NCBI RefSeq assembly: GCF_000004075.3
Contig: NC_026657.2
Coordinates: forward strand, 9,114,001 to 9,178,000
DNA from: Cucumis sativus
Taxonomy: Eukaryota > Streptophyta > Magnoliopsida > Cucurbitales > Cucurbitaceae
DNA length: 64,000 bases
Direction of reading: 5' to 3'
The notes beneath the pieces are model-generated. The model worked only from the letters and a program-made list of their open reading frames with translations. It searched no databases and was not told the DNA's origin. Positions 24,601 through 36,946 of the stretch are shown here, in pieces; within the stretch, counting starts at the first letter, position 1; every line of letters begins with the position of its first letter. Made by a program: the position numbers and the translations under genes.

Positions 24601-26996
24601 GACTATCTGCAGAAAAATTGATAAACGAGAGTGAAGTTAAAGAAGGAGAATTGGAAAGGAGGGAAAATTCAGAAGAAAAATGTCTTAAGGCTATCTGATG
24701 TCTCTAGCATTTAAAACCTGCACTTTTCAACTTCATCAAATAGAGCTAGGTAGATTACAGACCACTTGACATTTAAATTCAGACACTGCTTCTTCAAATC
24801 TACACTAACAATAGCATTGGGCATGCGTGTTTTACAGATAGATCAAAAAGGTCCAAAATATTTAGAATTGAACTAAATAGAATCAAAGACATATCCATAC
24901 CTTTCCAGTTTTAATTGGAACAATGTCATCAATGGAAAGTGGTTCGCCTGTAACAGGACATTTCCCATAGTCCTGGAGATGCAATACAAACCATTTACAC
25001 TAATCAAACGCAATATTTATTTTGTTAAAAAATAATTTTAAACACATCTCAACAAAAGCAAGAAAATTTCTAATTTCAATTAAAATCCCTTGGAGTAAAT
25101 CCCTCGAAATTCAAGGTTGTATTAGACTGAAGCAAATAAAAGCACTACGAATAATTTGTTGAAAAATCAATACTGTATGGATCAAATTATTTGGCGTAAT
25201 CTTCAAATGATATTAAATAGAGAAAGATCCATTTTACACATTAAGAAGTTGAAATAATACATGCAAAATCACCACTCTTCGTTTTCCCCTACTTGCATTT
25301 TCACCATGTCAGATTTATCTGATTCTAATAAGACTAAAATACAAGCATTTACTAATAAATAATATAAAATGCAAAAACTGAGGTCCAATTTGATAGCCAG
25401 TGGCCTTTTGATTATTGAAATTTATGGTTATTTTCTAACAATTTCTACTGTGGTTTCGTCTTTTGCAAGTAAACATTTGAATTGTTAACTAAATTCCAAA
25501 AACAATAACAATTTTACAAACTACTTTACTGGATTTTGAAGACATATCTAGAAAGTAGATAACAAAAGAAGGAAAGCAATAGAAAAAAATAATGTTTACA
25601 AGTTTAAGTTTAATAAACCAAATGTTATCAACGGGACTTAAGTTTTGTCATCTCTGAATAAGAAATATGGAATCTCCAAAGGATACTCTCTCGATGGCTC
25701 TATGCTGCCATTCTCAAATTGAAACCAGACAACAAAATTCAAACTTCAAAGTACAAATATCCACGAGATAGTCAGAAAACTTATTGAATTGTAGAATTAT
25801 AGTTCTAGTAAAAATATATTTTTTCAATAAGACAGGAAAGGGAAACGAATAAATATTTGTAACGAGGCTCAACTAATAAGTAGCAAATCCATGCAACAAA
25901 AACAAAGTCCTGTTTAACTCCCTTCCTGAAAAAGTTGGAAAAGAATGTAAAAACGTACTTCAAGTTTAGTCCTTAGACGTGACAAAATATTATTTTTTAG
26001 AAAAAATGGAGGTGCATATTAATCTTTAAGTTAAAAATACTTTTGGTCCCTACACTTCCATAAACATAATAGTTTAGTCCCGAACTTTGTTTGTAACGAT
26101 TTAGTTCCCGTATTTTAAATTTTGTAACAATTTATTCCCTAAACTTCCATATGGAACAATTTAGTACTTCCATTTCAAATTTGTAACCATTTAGTCCCAA
26201 ACATAAATAAAATTTATCAAAATTAGTTGCCAATTATTAGTATTATGATGTAACCATCTTATTTTATAAAATTAAAAAATCTCATTAATTTCCACACTTT
26301 TAGTGGGAACTAAATTGTTACAAAGTATAAATTACAAGGACTAAATTGTCTCATAGTAAAGTTTACAAATTAAATTGTTACAAAATTGGAAGTTAAGGAC
26401 TAAATTGTTACCAACTAAACCTTGGACTAAACTGTTACATCTTTTAAAGTTCAGGGACTAACAGGTGATTTTTAGTCGAATTTTTAATATATTCCGACCG
26501 TGTAAAAAAACAAACTAAAATGGCTCCAAGTTTCAGAATCCGCATCTGCGGAAAATCACCTCGAATAAAATATCCTACTTTTTGAAAAATGAAGGAAGAA
26601 ACGAATTAAGAAGCCCTTAGACCACGAAGTTCCAGGAAATATAATCCCACGAGCCAAAAGAAGACGGAAAAGGCACGAATAAAGAACCAAACAGAGCCTC
26701 ACTTTACATTACACAGAGTGAAACATAAGCACAGTGAAAAATGAACCCTAAAAAAGTATGGAGAAACGAGTCGAATGGGAAGGGGAAGAAAAGGCGAACA
26801 TACCAAAATGTGTCTCTCGATTAACCGCTTCTCGAAGAGTAATCCAGAATTCCTGGAGACAACTGGCTCTTCCGGAATCTCACCGGAGACTGTAGAGCAG
26901 CACAAGATATCAATAACAGAGATCAACACAAAATGAATGGAACAGCAAGGAAATTACCAGAAATGAGAAACGATGAGACTTACTGGAGCAGTTCAT
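18686..26996 (-). CDS. PRP19: Pre-mRNA-processing factor 19 (PRP19/MAC3), U-box and WD40 E3 ligase
   Basis: Eighteen exons assemble to 522 residues: 26996-26984, 26889-26804, 24972-24901, 24606-24550, 23876-23790, 23456-23309, 23225-23104, 22953-22837, 21998-21903, 21812-21753, 21234-21160, 20926-20822, 19768-19652, 19568-19491, 19408-19312, 19207-19156, 19016-18946 and 18801-18686. The N-terminal U-box ([27 protein letters not shown]) recruits E2 ubiquitin-conjugating enzymes. A coiled-coil segment with [20 protein letters not shown] mediates tetramer formation. Seven WD40 repeats fill about residues 215-522 ([29 protein letters not shown]). The protein is the core of the NineTeen Complex in the spliceosome; plant MAC3 also acts in immunity and miRNA biogenesis. 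Length matches Arabidopsis MAC3A/B. The first exon carries only 13 coding bases. Introns 2, 8 and 12 contain old repeats. Confidence 0.96.
19955..20290 (+). mobile_element. Degraded LINE-like fragment in PRP19 intron 12
   Basis: Within the 1,053-base intron between exons ending 20822 and starting 19768, an open stretch on the opposite strand reads like the extreme C-terminus of a plant LINE reverse-transcriptase protein ([20 protein letters not shown], the WxxWxERN-like segment), followed in another frame by [10 protein letters not shown]. It is short and frame-broken, with no visible poly(A) tail or target duplication. The assignment rests on a weak motif resemblance. Confidence 0.35.
22175..22412 (+). 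mobile_element. Fossil LTR fragment, possibly Copia type, in PRP19 intron 8
   Basis: A segment beginning near tgtgagggcata and ending ttaca is followed directly by tggtatcc, which resembles the start of the initiator-Met tRNA primer-binding site used by many plant Copia elements. No internal coding region or second LTR is seen, so this would be a broken, old remnant lying in the + direction, opposite to the host gene. Support is modest. Confidence 0.35.
23765..23786. repeat. (AAT)n microsatellite beside a PRP19 splice donor
   Basis: About seven AAT units begin within a few bases of the exon 5 donor at 23789. On the gene strand they make the intron start GTATATTATTATT. Confidence 0.85.
26031..26475. 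repeat. Inverted-repeat (foldback) element in PRP19 intron 2
   Basis: The left arm carries repeated phrases of the type tttagtccc and aacaattta; the right arm carries the reverse complement (gggactaaattgttac). The outer ends pair over about 25 bases (taaaaatac..ggtccctacactt against aagttcagggacta..gatttttag). The unit is about 445 bases with no ORF. It resembles foldback or MITE-like repeats common in plant introns. Confidence 0.6.
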
Positions 26997-28099
26997 TTTA
27001 GCCGGAGAGATACGGTTTACAAGTCCAGCAGCCGCAGAGCAGGATTTTCCCAGACAGCGGACGGCAACCGGCAGCTGGAGACGAAGCGGAGATAGAGAGA
27101 TCGGGGGAGCAAAAAAGAGAAGCAGTAAGCTGATACTAGGGATTTTCAAAAGCTTAGTTCTGATGGGCCGGATTTCTTGTATAATTTTAGAATTAGACCC
27201 AGCCCATTAACCGAATCCACTTGTAACCTGGGCTGTTTCTTTGCTTGAATGAGATGTGTATAATTAAGTTAGCCATTTATATTCATTTAATGTATTTAGA
27301 TAGTTTTTTATTAAGAATTCGTGCACTTGATCGACACAATAAACGTACCACTAAAACTCGTTTAGTTTACTCTTTAATTGATACCTTTTGATAGTTGTGT
27401 GCAACCCAGGTGTCCTTTACTTTTGTGTGATGATAACGAGTTGCTTTAAATACAGTAAACATTTATAAAATGACTATATTCAAAATTTATAAAATATCGC
27501 AATCTATTTATAGTAGACCAACGTATACTACTGCTTTGATTTATATCATAACAAACATAGGGAATAGTCTATCTTACATATAGATCGTAAATTATATTAT
27601 ATGTATAAATGTTTTTTATAAATTTTGTCATTCAAATCAAAGTTTTCCTTATAAAATCCACATTCACAAACTAAATGAATGGCATTTTGATCAACTTAAA
27701 TAGCCACTAGGGTTTAATGGAATTATTTGTCAACCAATGGTTGCAAGTTGCAACACGTCCCCCACCCCACCCCCACCAATGTATAGTGCTTTTCACTAAT
27801 GTTAGTGATACCTCCTTACACACGTTTCGTCGCAATTGAAAACCATTTTCATCGAGGTTCTTTGTCATTTACCAACATTCTCCTTTTTCCACTTAAACTA
27901 CCTTAAATCCACAACCAAATAGAACGAATTAGTGAAATGTAAGTCTCTTGGAATGTTTTAACAATTCAAATTTTCTTTACGACTTTGTTTAAATTGTAAT
28001 TCTTAAGTAAACAGTAACACTATTCGTATTGATCGATACTGAAAAAACGTGAAAGAGGTTATCACGATAGAGCAGCTAAATTGTTCAATATAAACTTAC
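26997..28099. other. PRP19 promoter side and gene-poor spacer
   Basis: About 150 bases of moderately GC-rich leader upstream of the PRP19 ATG give way to AT-rich DNA. A C-rich patch lies near 27755-27776. I see no exon or RNA gene. Confidence 0.55.
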
Positions 28100-28200
28100 A
28101 TTTTTTTTTTATTTCAATAACATAGAAGAGGAGAAGGAATTGAACCTCTAATTTTAAATTTAACCATGTAAATATTGCGTTTGTTGAGTTATATTCATTT
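28100..28200 (-). mobile_element. Short tRNA-derived SINE-like copy
   Basis: Read on the minus strand, the segment starts with an A-box-like ATAACTCAACAAACG, continues to a perfect B box GGTTCAATTCC, then a short body (ttctcctcttctatgttattg) and an A10 run. This order (tRNA-like head, short body, poly(A)) fits a small SINE. A related copy lies at 51893-51985. No target-site duplication is clear. Confidence 0.5.
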
Positions 28201-31200
28201 GGACATTACATAATTTATCTATTAGAATGGATAGCTAATTGTTTTTATTTAAGATTCGCATGTTATGTTAAATAGATTTTTTTTAGGCCAAACAAAGCAT
28301 TAATTTGTGGAACCATGGTTGTATATGAAATAAAATTTGGTTTGGCTTGACTCCGTACGATTCATTTTTCACACAAATTTTAAAACTAAAATCAAAAGTA
28401 GCAATGGATTTGAATACATTTTCAAGTATTTTAAATGTAAAAGCAAGTCACTTTAGAGAAAAAATTAAGGTACTTCTATTCAATCCACACACAAAAAAAG
28501 GTAATAAAATATGTGTTTTGAATTTCACGAACAATTTTATCATAATTCAACGCTAACATCCGATAAGTACTACTAACCAAAACAAGAAACAAAACGATAA
28601 ATTTCAAAGAAAGAGGGGCCCCAACACAAAGAGCTTAAATCATGTGGAGTGAAGTAGAAAAACAAAGTAGGAAAATAGGGGGAAATGGGTTGAAAAAGGA
28701 GTAGACATGTGAAGAAGTTGGGTATTGTAAGAAATGAAGGCAACCAAAGAGAGAAAGCTTTTCAAAAAAATTCAAATATGGGATATGGATTGATTGATGG
28801 CTACAACTACGAGGCTACAAACAAAACAACCATTTTTCGCCCTTTTGTCTCTCATCCGCTTGTGTGGGCCGATAGCGTCCAACATAAACAATTCAACCGG
28901 TTTTGATTAATAACGGAATAATCACATACCAATTAGATTTAAAATAATTGAGTATTTAAATAATTTATAAATATAGCTAAATTCGTTAAAGTTTATCAAT
29001 GATATGAGTTCATAGACCATAGTTAAATATTGGCTTGTCATTGGTAAATCATAATAGTTTATTAGCAACAAAAGTTTATTAAACTCGGATGTATTTGCAA
29101 TTTGTTTAAAACGGTGTTAGATGCTTAATAATTATTCACAAAACTGCAACCAATTATAATTAGAGATTAGGGGCATACTAACCATGCATCATACAAAAAC
29201 TGGACTCCTCAGCGAGGGCCAAAATCCAAATTAAGCCCATTGGGAACCAACTGGGCACCTCGGTCTCTATCTGAGGCTGAATCGATCAGTCTCGATCTAA
29301 TTTTTTTATTTACTTATTGACGTTCGAAATTCAATCAAAAGCCAAAAAGTGAAACTTGAATTTATCATTATTATTTTGGTTCGTTCTATTTATTAAAATA
29401 TCTAAAGAAAATGACACAGTTAGTACATGGAAAATGAATTAGAGAAAGTGAAGGAAAAGGGGCCCATTTTTGCATTGTCATTTTGGAGATCTAATAATTT
29501 TTCAATGAAACCACAAACAAAAAGATTGAGATTTTATTGAAATTTTTTTAGTGGGCATAATCTTTTTATTGTTCAAAGTCTATACACAAAGCAATTGAGT
29601 AGTGATTTAATTGAAAACTTTCAACCACATGAAATGTGAATTTTGCTTTTCTTTAATTTCAGTGTAACAGTTAAAATACATAAAGAAGGAATAATCAATC
29701 AGAATTCACTACTTATGTTAATAATCTTTTGACTACTTTAATTCGTAGATCTATTAGCTAAAATAAAAATTAATTATTTCAACACTAGTTGATTTATTTA
29801 GTTACTTAAAGAGAAACCTTAATGTGTTGCTAGAAAATAAATAATGTGATTATTTGAAAAGACATTAGTGTTCATTACTAAAAGAAAGGCACCCTATAAT
29901 GCTTCTAAGTTCTAGTGAATATCTCACCCCTATAAGCTCAATTCATGGGATAATTATTATATCAACCAAAAAGAAAAGTGGAATAGTTAAATCTTATAAA
30001 TAGTTATCATAATTAAATTAAAACTAACATTTAATCATCTGCAATGGCTAAAGTGAGTTTAGGGTAATAATTGACATGTTGTTCATGTTTGTTGTAACAT
30101 TATTTTTATATATAGTTTATGAGCACTTCTGTATGTATAAGAGAAAACTAGTTTCACCCGAAATCATTAGATATAAATCGAACTCAAAATCTCATTATTA
30201 TATGTTTATAAAGTTTTAAGGAGCATCGAGTAGAAATATATTTTATAATATATTTACAATTTAACTCTAATATAGTAAAACGAACCAAGTAAAATATTAC
30301 TCATCTATTTATGATCGATCATGATAGAATAAACAGACAAATATTTGTAATCATTTTTACAAGTTGTATTATTTAAAATATTTTTTTATGATTTGTTGGA
30401 GAAAAGGTAATTTTATTTGCTACAATTATCGGTCTTTGTTTATTTTTGTTTTTAAAATTTTCTATATAACAATTTCTCCCTCGATTATTTAGCATGCTAA
30501 CAAGTTTTTTTTTAAAATATATATAAAGGTAAAACTTTGGATTAAAAAAGAAAACAATTTATGTTAGTTAATATTGAACTAAATATAATAAAAAAAATGT
30601 ATCAAATGTTAGTAAACTATATAAGAAACGAATCATACGACTTCTCGTGTACGACATACAACAATCTATACGTAATAAAAATTGGTAGCTAAAGCCTAAC
30701 CAATAAACAACATGTGATGTTAAATACAAATATTATTGCAAAGGTCCACCAAAAAATGTGGCTTCTCAATTTACACATTAATTTAGGAGTTTCAATAAAA
30801 CCCAACCATAAGTTTTATTTTATTAGAGTGTCAATATAAACATATAATAAAGTCGTATAAATGCATTCCATAAATGTATTTCCAAATACCAAACTTATGT
30901 AATCTGTTTATTTATTTTGATTACAATATAATAAATCCCTAACAAGGTCTGCTTAATAGCTTTTTCAAATACTATTATATCTAATATGTTTTTATAGATT
31001 GATTATTGAATATGACTAGCTATAGCTAAAATTTGCACGGTCTATTTGAGAGTTGTGTTGTTTTCTAGTTGGATTTTTTGGACGGATAATCTGAAATGCT
31101 TTAAATGAAATTTAACCTAGTGGTTGAAAATGTAAGTTTTTTTGGACTTAAGCGGTAAAATTATCACTTGAAAAATTAACCTTACACGCTCGTCTCCTTT

Positions 31201-34200
31201 TGATTGTCTCTATTCTCTTCTCCGTCTTCTTTCACCACCACGGCACATGCACACTGCACACCAGCCCTCTGTTGCGGGTTTACATGCACAAGTCTTTCCT
31301 TTTCAACTTTGATGACCCTTCAGCCATTGACCCACGCTATCCTCCGGGACCAGCAGTGAACTTGTGATTACAAGCAAAAACCCGTGCGCACACTTACACC
31401 CATAGACGCCAATTCGCTCCTCACATCCACTGTATGGATTTTTTTTTGTAGAAAACAGTAGAGATTGACAATAAGAGAGGGTTGAGAGAAAGATGCTCGA
31501 GGAGCAAGGATCGAACTTTTAAACTAAAGGGTGAAAATAAAAATTATATATATAAAAAAAAAAGATTAAGAAAAGCGTGGAAGAGCAAGGATTGAAAGAC
31601 GAGTAGCGAAGGTGGAAGAGTGAGGGTATTAAAAGAAATGGATTTAAATTGAAAAATAAAAGAGAAGGATTTGCTGATCCAAAAAACAAAAAGAAAAAAT
31701 TTGTGAAATATATATATGTCGATTGAAATAATTTGTTGTGGTTGGCCATTTGTAAAAAAATAAAAGAAAAGAAACTTGCAATCACCTCACTCATAGGTTC
31801 TTTAATATTACAGTCGTCGGTCAAATATTTTTTGCATGGAGCCCAAAGACAAATGGGGGAGGGGAGGGGGGTGATCGTAGAAAGAAATTTGATTAGAAAA
31901 TGACCAAGAAGTTGATAGAATCGACCAATCAAGGTTAGAGAGACTCAAGGAGGTAGGCAAGCATGAGAGGTTAATTTTTCGATCATTTGGTAATTTCACG
32001 TTGTGACAATATATGCAAAAGATCGAAATACTTGAATTTTCAAAGTTTAGATCAAATTTTGGTTTGAGCGTTTGTCATCCGTAAAAAAAAATCTTTTATA
32101 GTTAGTGATTACAACTTTGATAGACTAAAAAGGTGAATAATATCAATTCATTATACTTTAATCTAAAAGAATGTAATCGCATGTGAATAACTACTGCCAA
32201 GCAATTTCACAAATAAAGATGTGTTTGTTGTTGTAGTTTCCAACTGAGGTGAAATCCTTTAAATTGTGTCTCATGTTTTTAAATCTCTAACAACGTCTAG
32301 AATTGTAAGTTACTATCATATGAAATATTTGACCAATTCATCTTAACACGTAGATGTCAAATATCAAACTCAGTATTGGTGACCACATATATAAACTATT
32401 TAAAACAATATGGATATAACATGATATTAAAGTGTATATAACTTTAGATTCCTTTGATGCTATAAGTTTATAGCTAATTTTTTAAAATTACTAACTTTAA
32501 GTTCCTTCCACGATACATATGGATATAATATGAAATTTTATTATATTTTAAAAACATTTTGGTTTATTTTTTAATATTTAAAAATGTTATATTTGAAGAT
32601 TAGCAATACACTTGCTTCTTAATAGACATGTATATATATTAAACAACGTAACAATTCCACCGTCCAAAACCAAAGCTCCCAACATAACACACAAAACTAA
32701 AACAAAACGTCAAAACGGACGACCCCAAACCTAAACAATCCCATAGAAAATTATGTTTTTTTTTTTTAACATACAAATATATATTTTCAAAACTAAGGGA
32801 CTAAGTGTTTTTCTTTATTTCTTAAATTAATATTGTTAATTTGACCCAATAAACTTTGAATCGTTTCTTTATTTTCAATTGGGCGGTTGATCGGAACGTA
32901 AGCACGAGGTAGCCGCTCGTCGTCAAGTAATTCTTGTCCTTTTAAAATCTAATAATAATAATTAATAAACCATACATTATTTACATAAAACAAAAATAAA
33001 TTTAAATATGGAAAATAAAGATTAAAATATTCCCGAAATTAAAAAAATGGAGGAATGTTCTGTCTTCTGTGATAAATTATTTGAATAATTTCACACTTTG
33101 AATTTTTCTTCTCTTACAGCTCAGCACAATCGTTCGATATAATAATTAATAGAAAGAATTTTTGATTTCTTAAATTCCAGAAAATGAACTTCAATATTTT
33201 AAAATCAAATTATTCAACTCAGTTTTTATTTTATTTTATCATTTAAAGTTTGACTAAATTATAAACATTACATTTTTAAATTGATAAAATGCAAATTTGA
33301 CAAATCATTTATCAATTCAATAGTCATTGAAATACTCCAATATTTATTTGGTTAATTTCAACATTTTTTATAATTTATAAATATTTTACTAATTTTAAAT
33401 ATGCAAGTATGTAAATTAATTTTTAAAAAATTACAGATAAAGCTAAAATTCAAATAATATATTTTAAATTAATTTAAATAGGTTATGTCTAATTTATTAT
33501 TTTAGATAAAAGAAGGTAGGGGTAGATATTAAAACTTAAGTGGACGTTTCTAGATAGTTATCAATTATTTTTTTTAATCACTATTTTACTACGCATTTAT
33601 ATCATTCACTTCAAATTAGTAGATAAAATTACTCGTAAATAACATAAATAAACTGATAAAAACACATTAAATACAAATAGCAAACATTTCAATTGTGTTA
33701 GTGGAGATTAAATAATTTTTTTAATTAAATAAACGACAATAATGATGATTTTTTTCCTCATCGTTTTATGATTTTGTAAAAATTAGTCATTGTGTCAAGT
33801 TTCAACTACAACTACTTATCAAATTTGTTTATACGAACAAATTTCACCCTCAATATATATTAGAACAATTTAAAAGTGAAAAGGCAAAAATGAAAAATTT
33901 AATTGAGATTGAGACTTATCTTAAATTAAATGTAACTCTATCAATTGTACATTGCATAAATTATTAATTATACATGGGAAAGGTGACGTGGAATTTGATT
34001 TTTTATTTTTTCTGACTTGGGATAGATAGGCTTAGGCATGTTGGTTGCTGACTGCTTGTTCTCTCTCTCTTTCACATGCCCAAACACTACTTTTTCTCTT
34101 TTCTTCGGTACAATCCAAATCAAAATTTCATACTAAACAACCAATAATATATAATTTTTAGGATTAGGTACCTTTAGTTCTAAATCTCTATAAATATATC

Positions 34201-35480
34201 ATTTTAGCCTTCATATTTAAAAAAAACGTTTTAAAACATTAAATTGATTATTATGATTTAGAGTCGACAGTGTAAAAACAGTAAAAAGTGAGATTTTTAA
34301 CAAAAATATATCTAAATTCTAGCTACTATTTACAAACAAAATTGTATTATAAAAAACAATTTTTTTTTCATAGGTTAAATTTGACAAATATAACTAGTAA
34401 TTGACGATAATTAAACGATACCCACTTTAAATTTTTTATTTTTGCAATTTAAAAGTGGTAGGTGATATAGACTATTACCATAACTTTTATTTTATTTTTT
34501 GTTATTTTACAAACTCGCGCTATTTACAATCATGCAAAATAATAAAAAGTAAAATAACGATTTTAATAATAATAATAAAACATAAAAATTGTATAAAATA
34601 TAATATTTAACAAATTATTTACGATTAAGAAAAATCAAATATAATTAGTTTTGTTAGGTCATTTTTTTAAATTTTTTAAAAAACTCCTTAAAAGGAAACA
34701 AATATGAAATTTTGTAGCCGATAATTACGATTTAAATTATTTAATTACCATTTTGTACTTTCCTAACAACATATGTCATCTAGCTTTTTGTTCCGTGTGA
34801 GAATGGTTAGAGAAAAAGATAACATCACATGGGAAAAACAGTTCTACTACATTCAATAAAGAACAAACATTGTTTTTAAATTTGCCTAATTTGACTATTA
34901 ACATCTTGAAATAATTCAATTCCATTTTATTTAATTATATATAAAGCTTATCAATTCTCTATTCATTTTTATCAACAGGGATAGCTTTTCTTTATTTTTT
35001 TTTTTAGCTCATTCTAATTTCAAATCCGTGACTTATTAGTTGACGATACAAAGTTATTTATAATTTGAAGACCGTTTATGAGATATTTTAAATAATGAGC
35101 CTTTTTTATATTTAAGTAAACAAAAGAAACTAACACCACGTTGGTTTAAATTATATATTGATTTGTAAATGCGATCGAGCCTAATTTGAAAAACTAGAAA
35201 ATAGTTTTTTTAATTGAAATTGAGTCAGCGATTCAATTTTTATGGATAGATTCTTTATTAACAAATTGAGAGATTTTATTTGAAATTATTTTAGAAAAGA
35301 GAGGAAAGAAAACATTTTGATGAAACAAATTGGAGGAGCAAAATAAATAGACAGAGAAAGGATTGTTTTGTTAGCGGTGAAACAAATTGATGGATCATCA
35401 AAATTGGAAATCCCAATTTCCCACTTTCCACCTTAAAAGGGAACTGTTCTTTCTAAAATCCTCTGCTCCTAAAGAACAAT
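28201..35480. other. Gene-poor AT-rich region
   Basis: Seven kilobases without a supportable gene. GC-richer islands stand out at about 29190-29300 and 31190-31450. The ORFs here (for example 31519-31932 on minus) are low-complexity Phe/Leu-rich strings read from A-rich DNA and are not credible. (TAA)n-like runs lie near 32950 and 34570. Confidence 0.55.
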
Positions 35481-36946
35481 ACGCGTAGTGGGCTCCATTT
35501 CCATAGTGGACTTATATGCGCACCAGCTCACTAACCCCCATTTCTCCATTTCTTTTCGTCATCATCTCCCTCTCTTCCACCCCTTAATTTTTTTTTGTAG
35601 TTTCTTAAACTGGGTCGTCTCTGAAAAATCAAACATTTCTCTGCCTTTTCGGCCATGGCTGTGGGACCTTCAAACACCGCTATTTCTGTTCATTGACTCA
35701 CACTCGTTCCTCCATTTCTCCATTAAGAAAAAAGAAAAAGGGGGGTTTTGCAGTTTGCAGCCACGCATTATCATCGTTGGCCGTTTTGGTTTTAGGGGGC
35801 CATAAAGCTTTTTTTGCTTTTCCATGTGCGAACTTGGTTCTGTTCAGTTCTGTTTTTATTTTCTAAAAAAGAAATTTATTTATTCCCCCCCTCCACTAAG
35901 GCATTCGCCTTTCTAGTGTTTTCTTTTCTTTTCTTTCTTGTATCGAATATATGCTCAAACTTCAAGGCTTAGAGGATTTCTGAGGAGATTTTTGGTGCTT
36001 CCTATCTTGTGGGTCTCTCTGTTTTTCTCTGCTTCTTTGACTGGACTCATATTTTGCTTCTCCTTGGATCTAATTCTTGAGGCAAGTTGAGAAAAGCTGT
36101 TCTTTGCTTTGTTTATTATTATTATTATTATTATTGTTATTGTTATCGTTATTGTTTGTTGTTATTATTATACTTCTCTTTTCCTTTTCATCATTTCATC
36201 TTTTGTTTTGTACTTGTTTATTGAGCTTACTTTCTGTAAAAACTTTGTGTTTTGGTTTATGGGTTGTGGGTTTCTCTCTTAATCATGTTTTAGCCTTTAA
36301 AGCTCTGATTTCCTTTCTGGGGTTATAGAAAGACTGTTCACTGTGTCTTTTGCCCTATTTTCCCTTCTTTGTTTGATTAGATTGAGTTTCTTTCACCTTC
36401 TGGGAAATAATCGGGAGCCATTCTTTATATTGATGGAGATGCTTTCCATTGATTCTTCGTGTGTTTCTCAATCTTTTGATTCTGGATCGCATTTCTCCTT
36501 TCATAGTTCAATCCCTCTGAGTAAGTTTCTGATTTAGGAGATTCAGAGCAGGTTCACTTCAGCTTCAACATTTAGCAGTCAATCCAAGACAGACTTCAAA
36601 TGATTGACCATGGAGGACGAGAGAGAGGATGAAAGTTCCATTTCCTTACATGTTATGTTAGTCACAGCCCAAAACTCAATACCACATCTCATTTTCAGTT
36701 CCTAGATTTAAGTGGCTGTTGACGTTGTTGTTTATGAAATTGCTGTGTTACTCTTCTTTTTCAGATTCGATCCACGATTTATGGTCTTACGAGAATACTT
36801 TGAATCATTGTGTACAGGTCTTAAAGAGCTATGTGATTTGGACAGGGAAAAAGGTGAGTAGGCGGTGTTTCTCTTGAATCTAGCCTGGTTGTGAAGTAGA
36901 AAGATTTTTCAGTCATTCATGATCCTTAATTTACTGGAGATAGGAT
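35481..36946 (+). promoter_or_regulatory. Long 5' leader / promoter region of the DUF3527 gene
   Basis: Composition shifts here to pyrimidine-rich, exon-like DNA with a palindromic tacgcgta near 35480. A TTA microsatellite lies at 36113-36136. A strong donor AAAG|GTGAGT (near 36853) and an acceptor gatag just before the ATG at 36947 suggest a small leader intron. Several upstream ATGs occur, including one at 36610 that opens a short acidic ORF (MEDEREDESS). The transcription start cannot be fixed from sequence. Confidence 0.45.
36113..36136. repeat. (TTA)n microsatellite
   Basis: Eight TTA units, followed by degenerate GTTATT units to about 36171, lie in the leader region of the DUF3527 gene. 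Confidence 0.9.

Noticed and set aside
29190-29300. GC-richer patch with gaggctgaa phrase, thought to match the NPF intron insert
   Set aside because: Shared sequence is too short to claim a common repeat.
31519-31932. 137-codon minus-strand ORF
   Set aside because: Its Phe/Leu/Ser-rich protein is what A-rich DNA gives on the other strand; no family, splice or promoter support.
35488-35805. 105-codon plus-strand ORF upstream of the DUF3527 gene
   Set aside because: Low-complexity, leader-like composition and no resemblance to a known protein; better explained as leader DNA.
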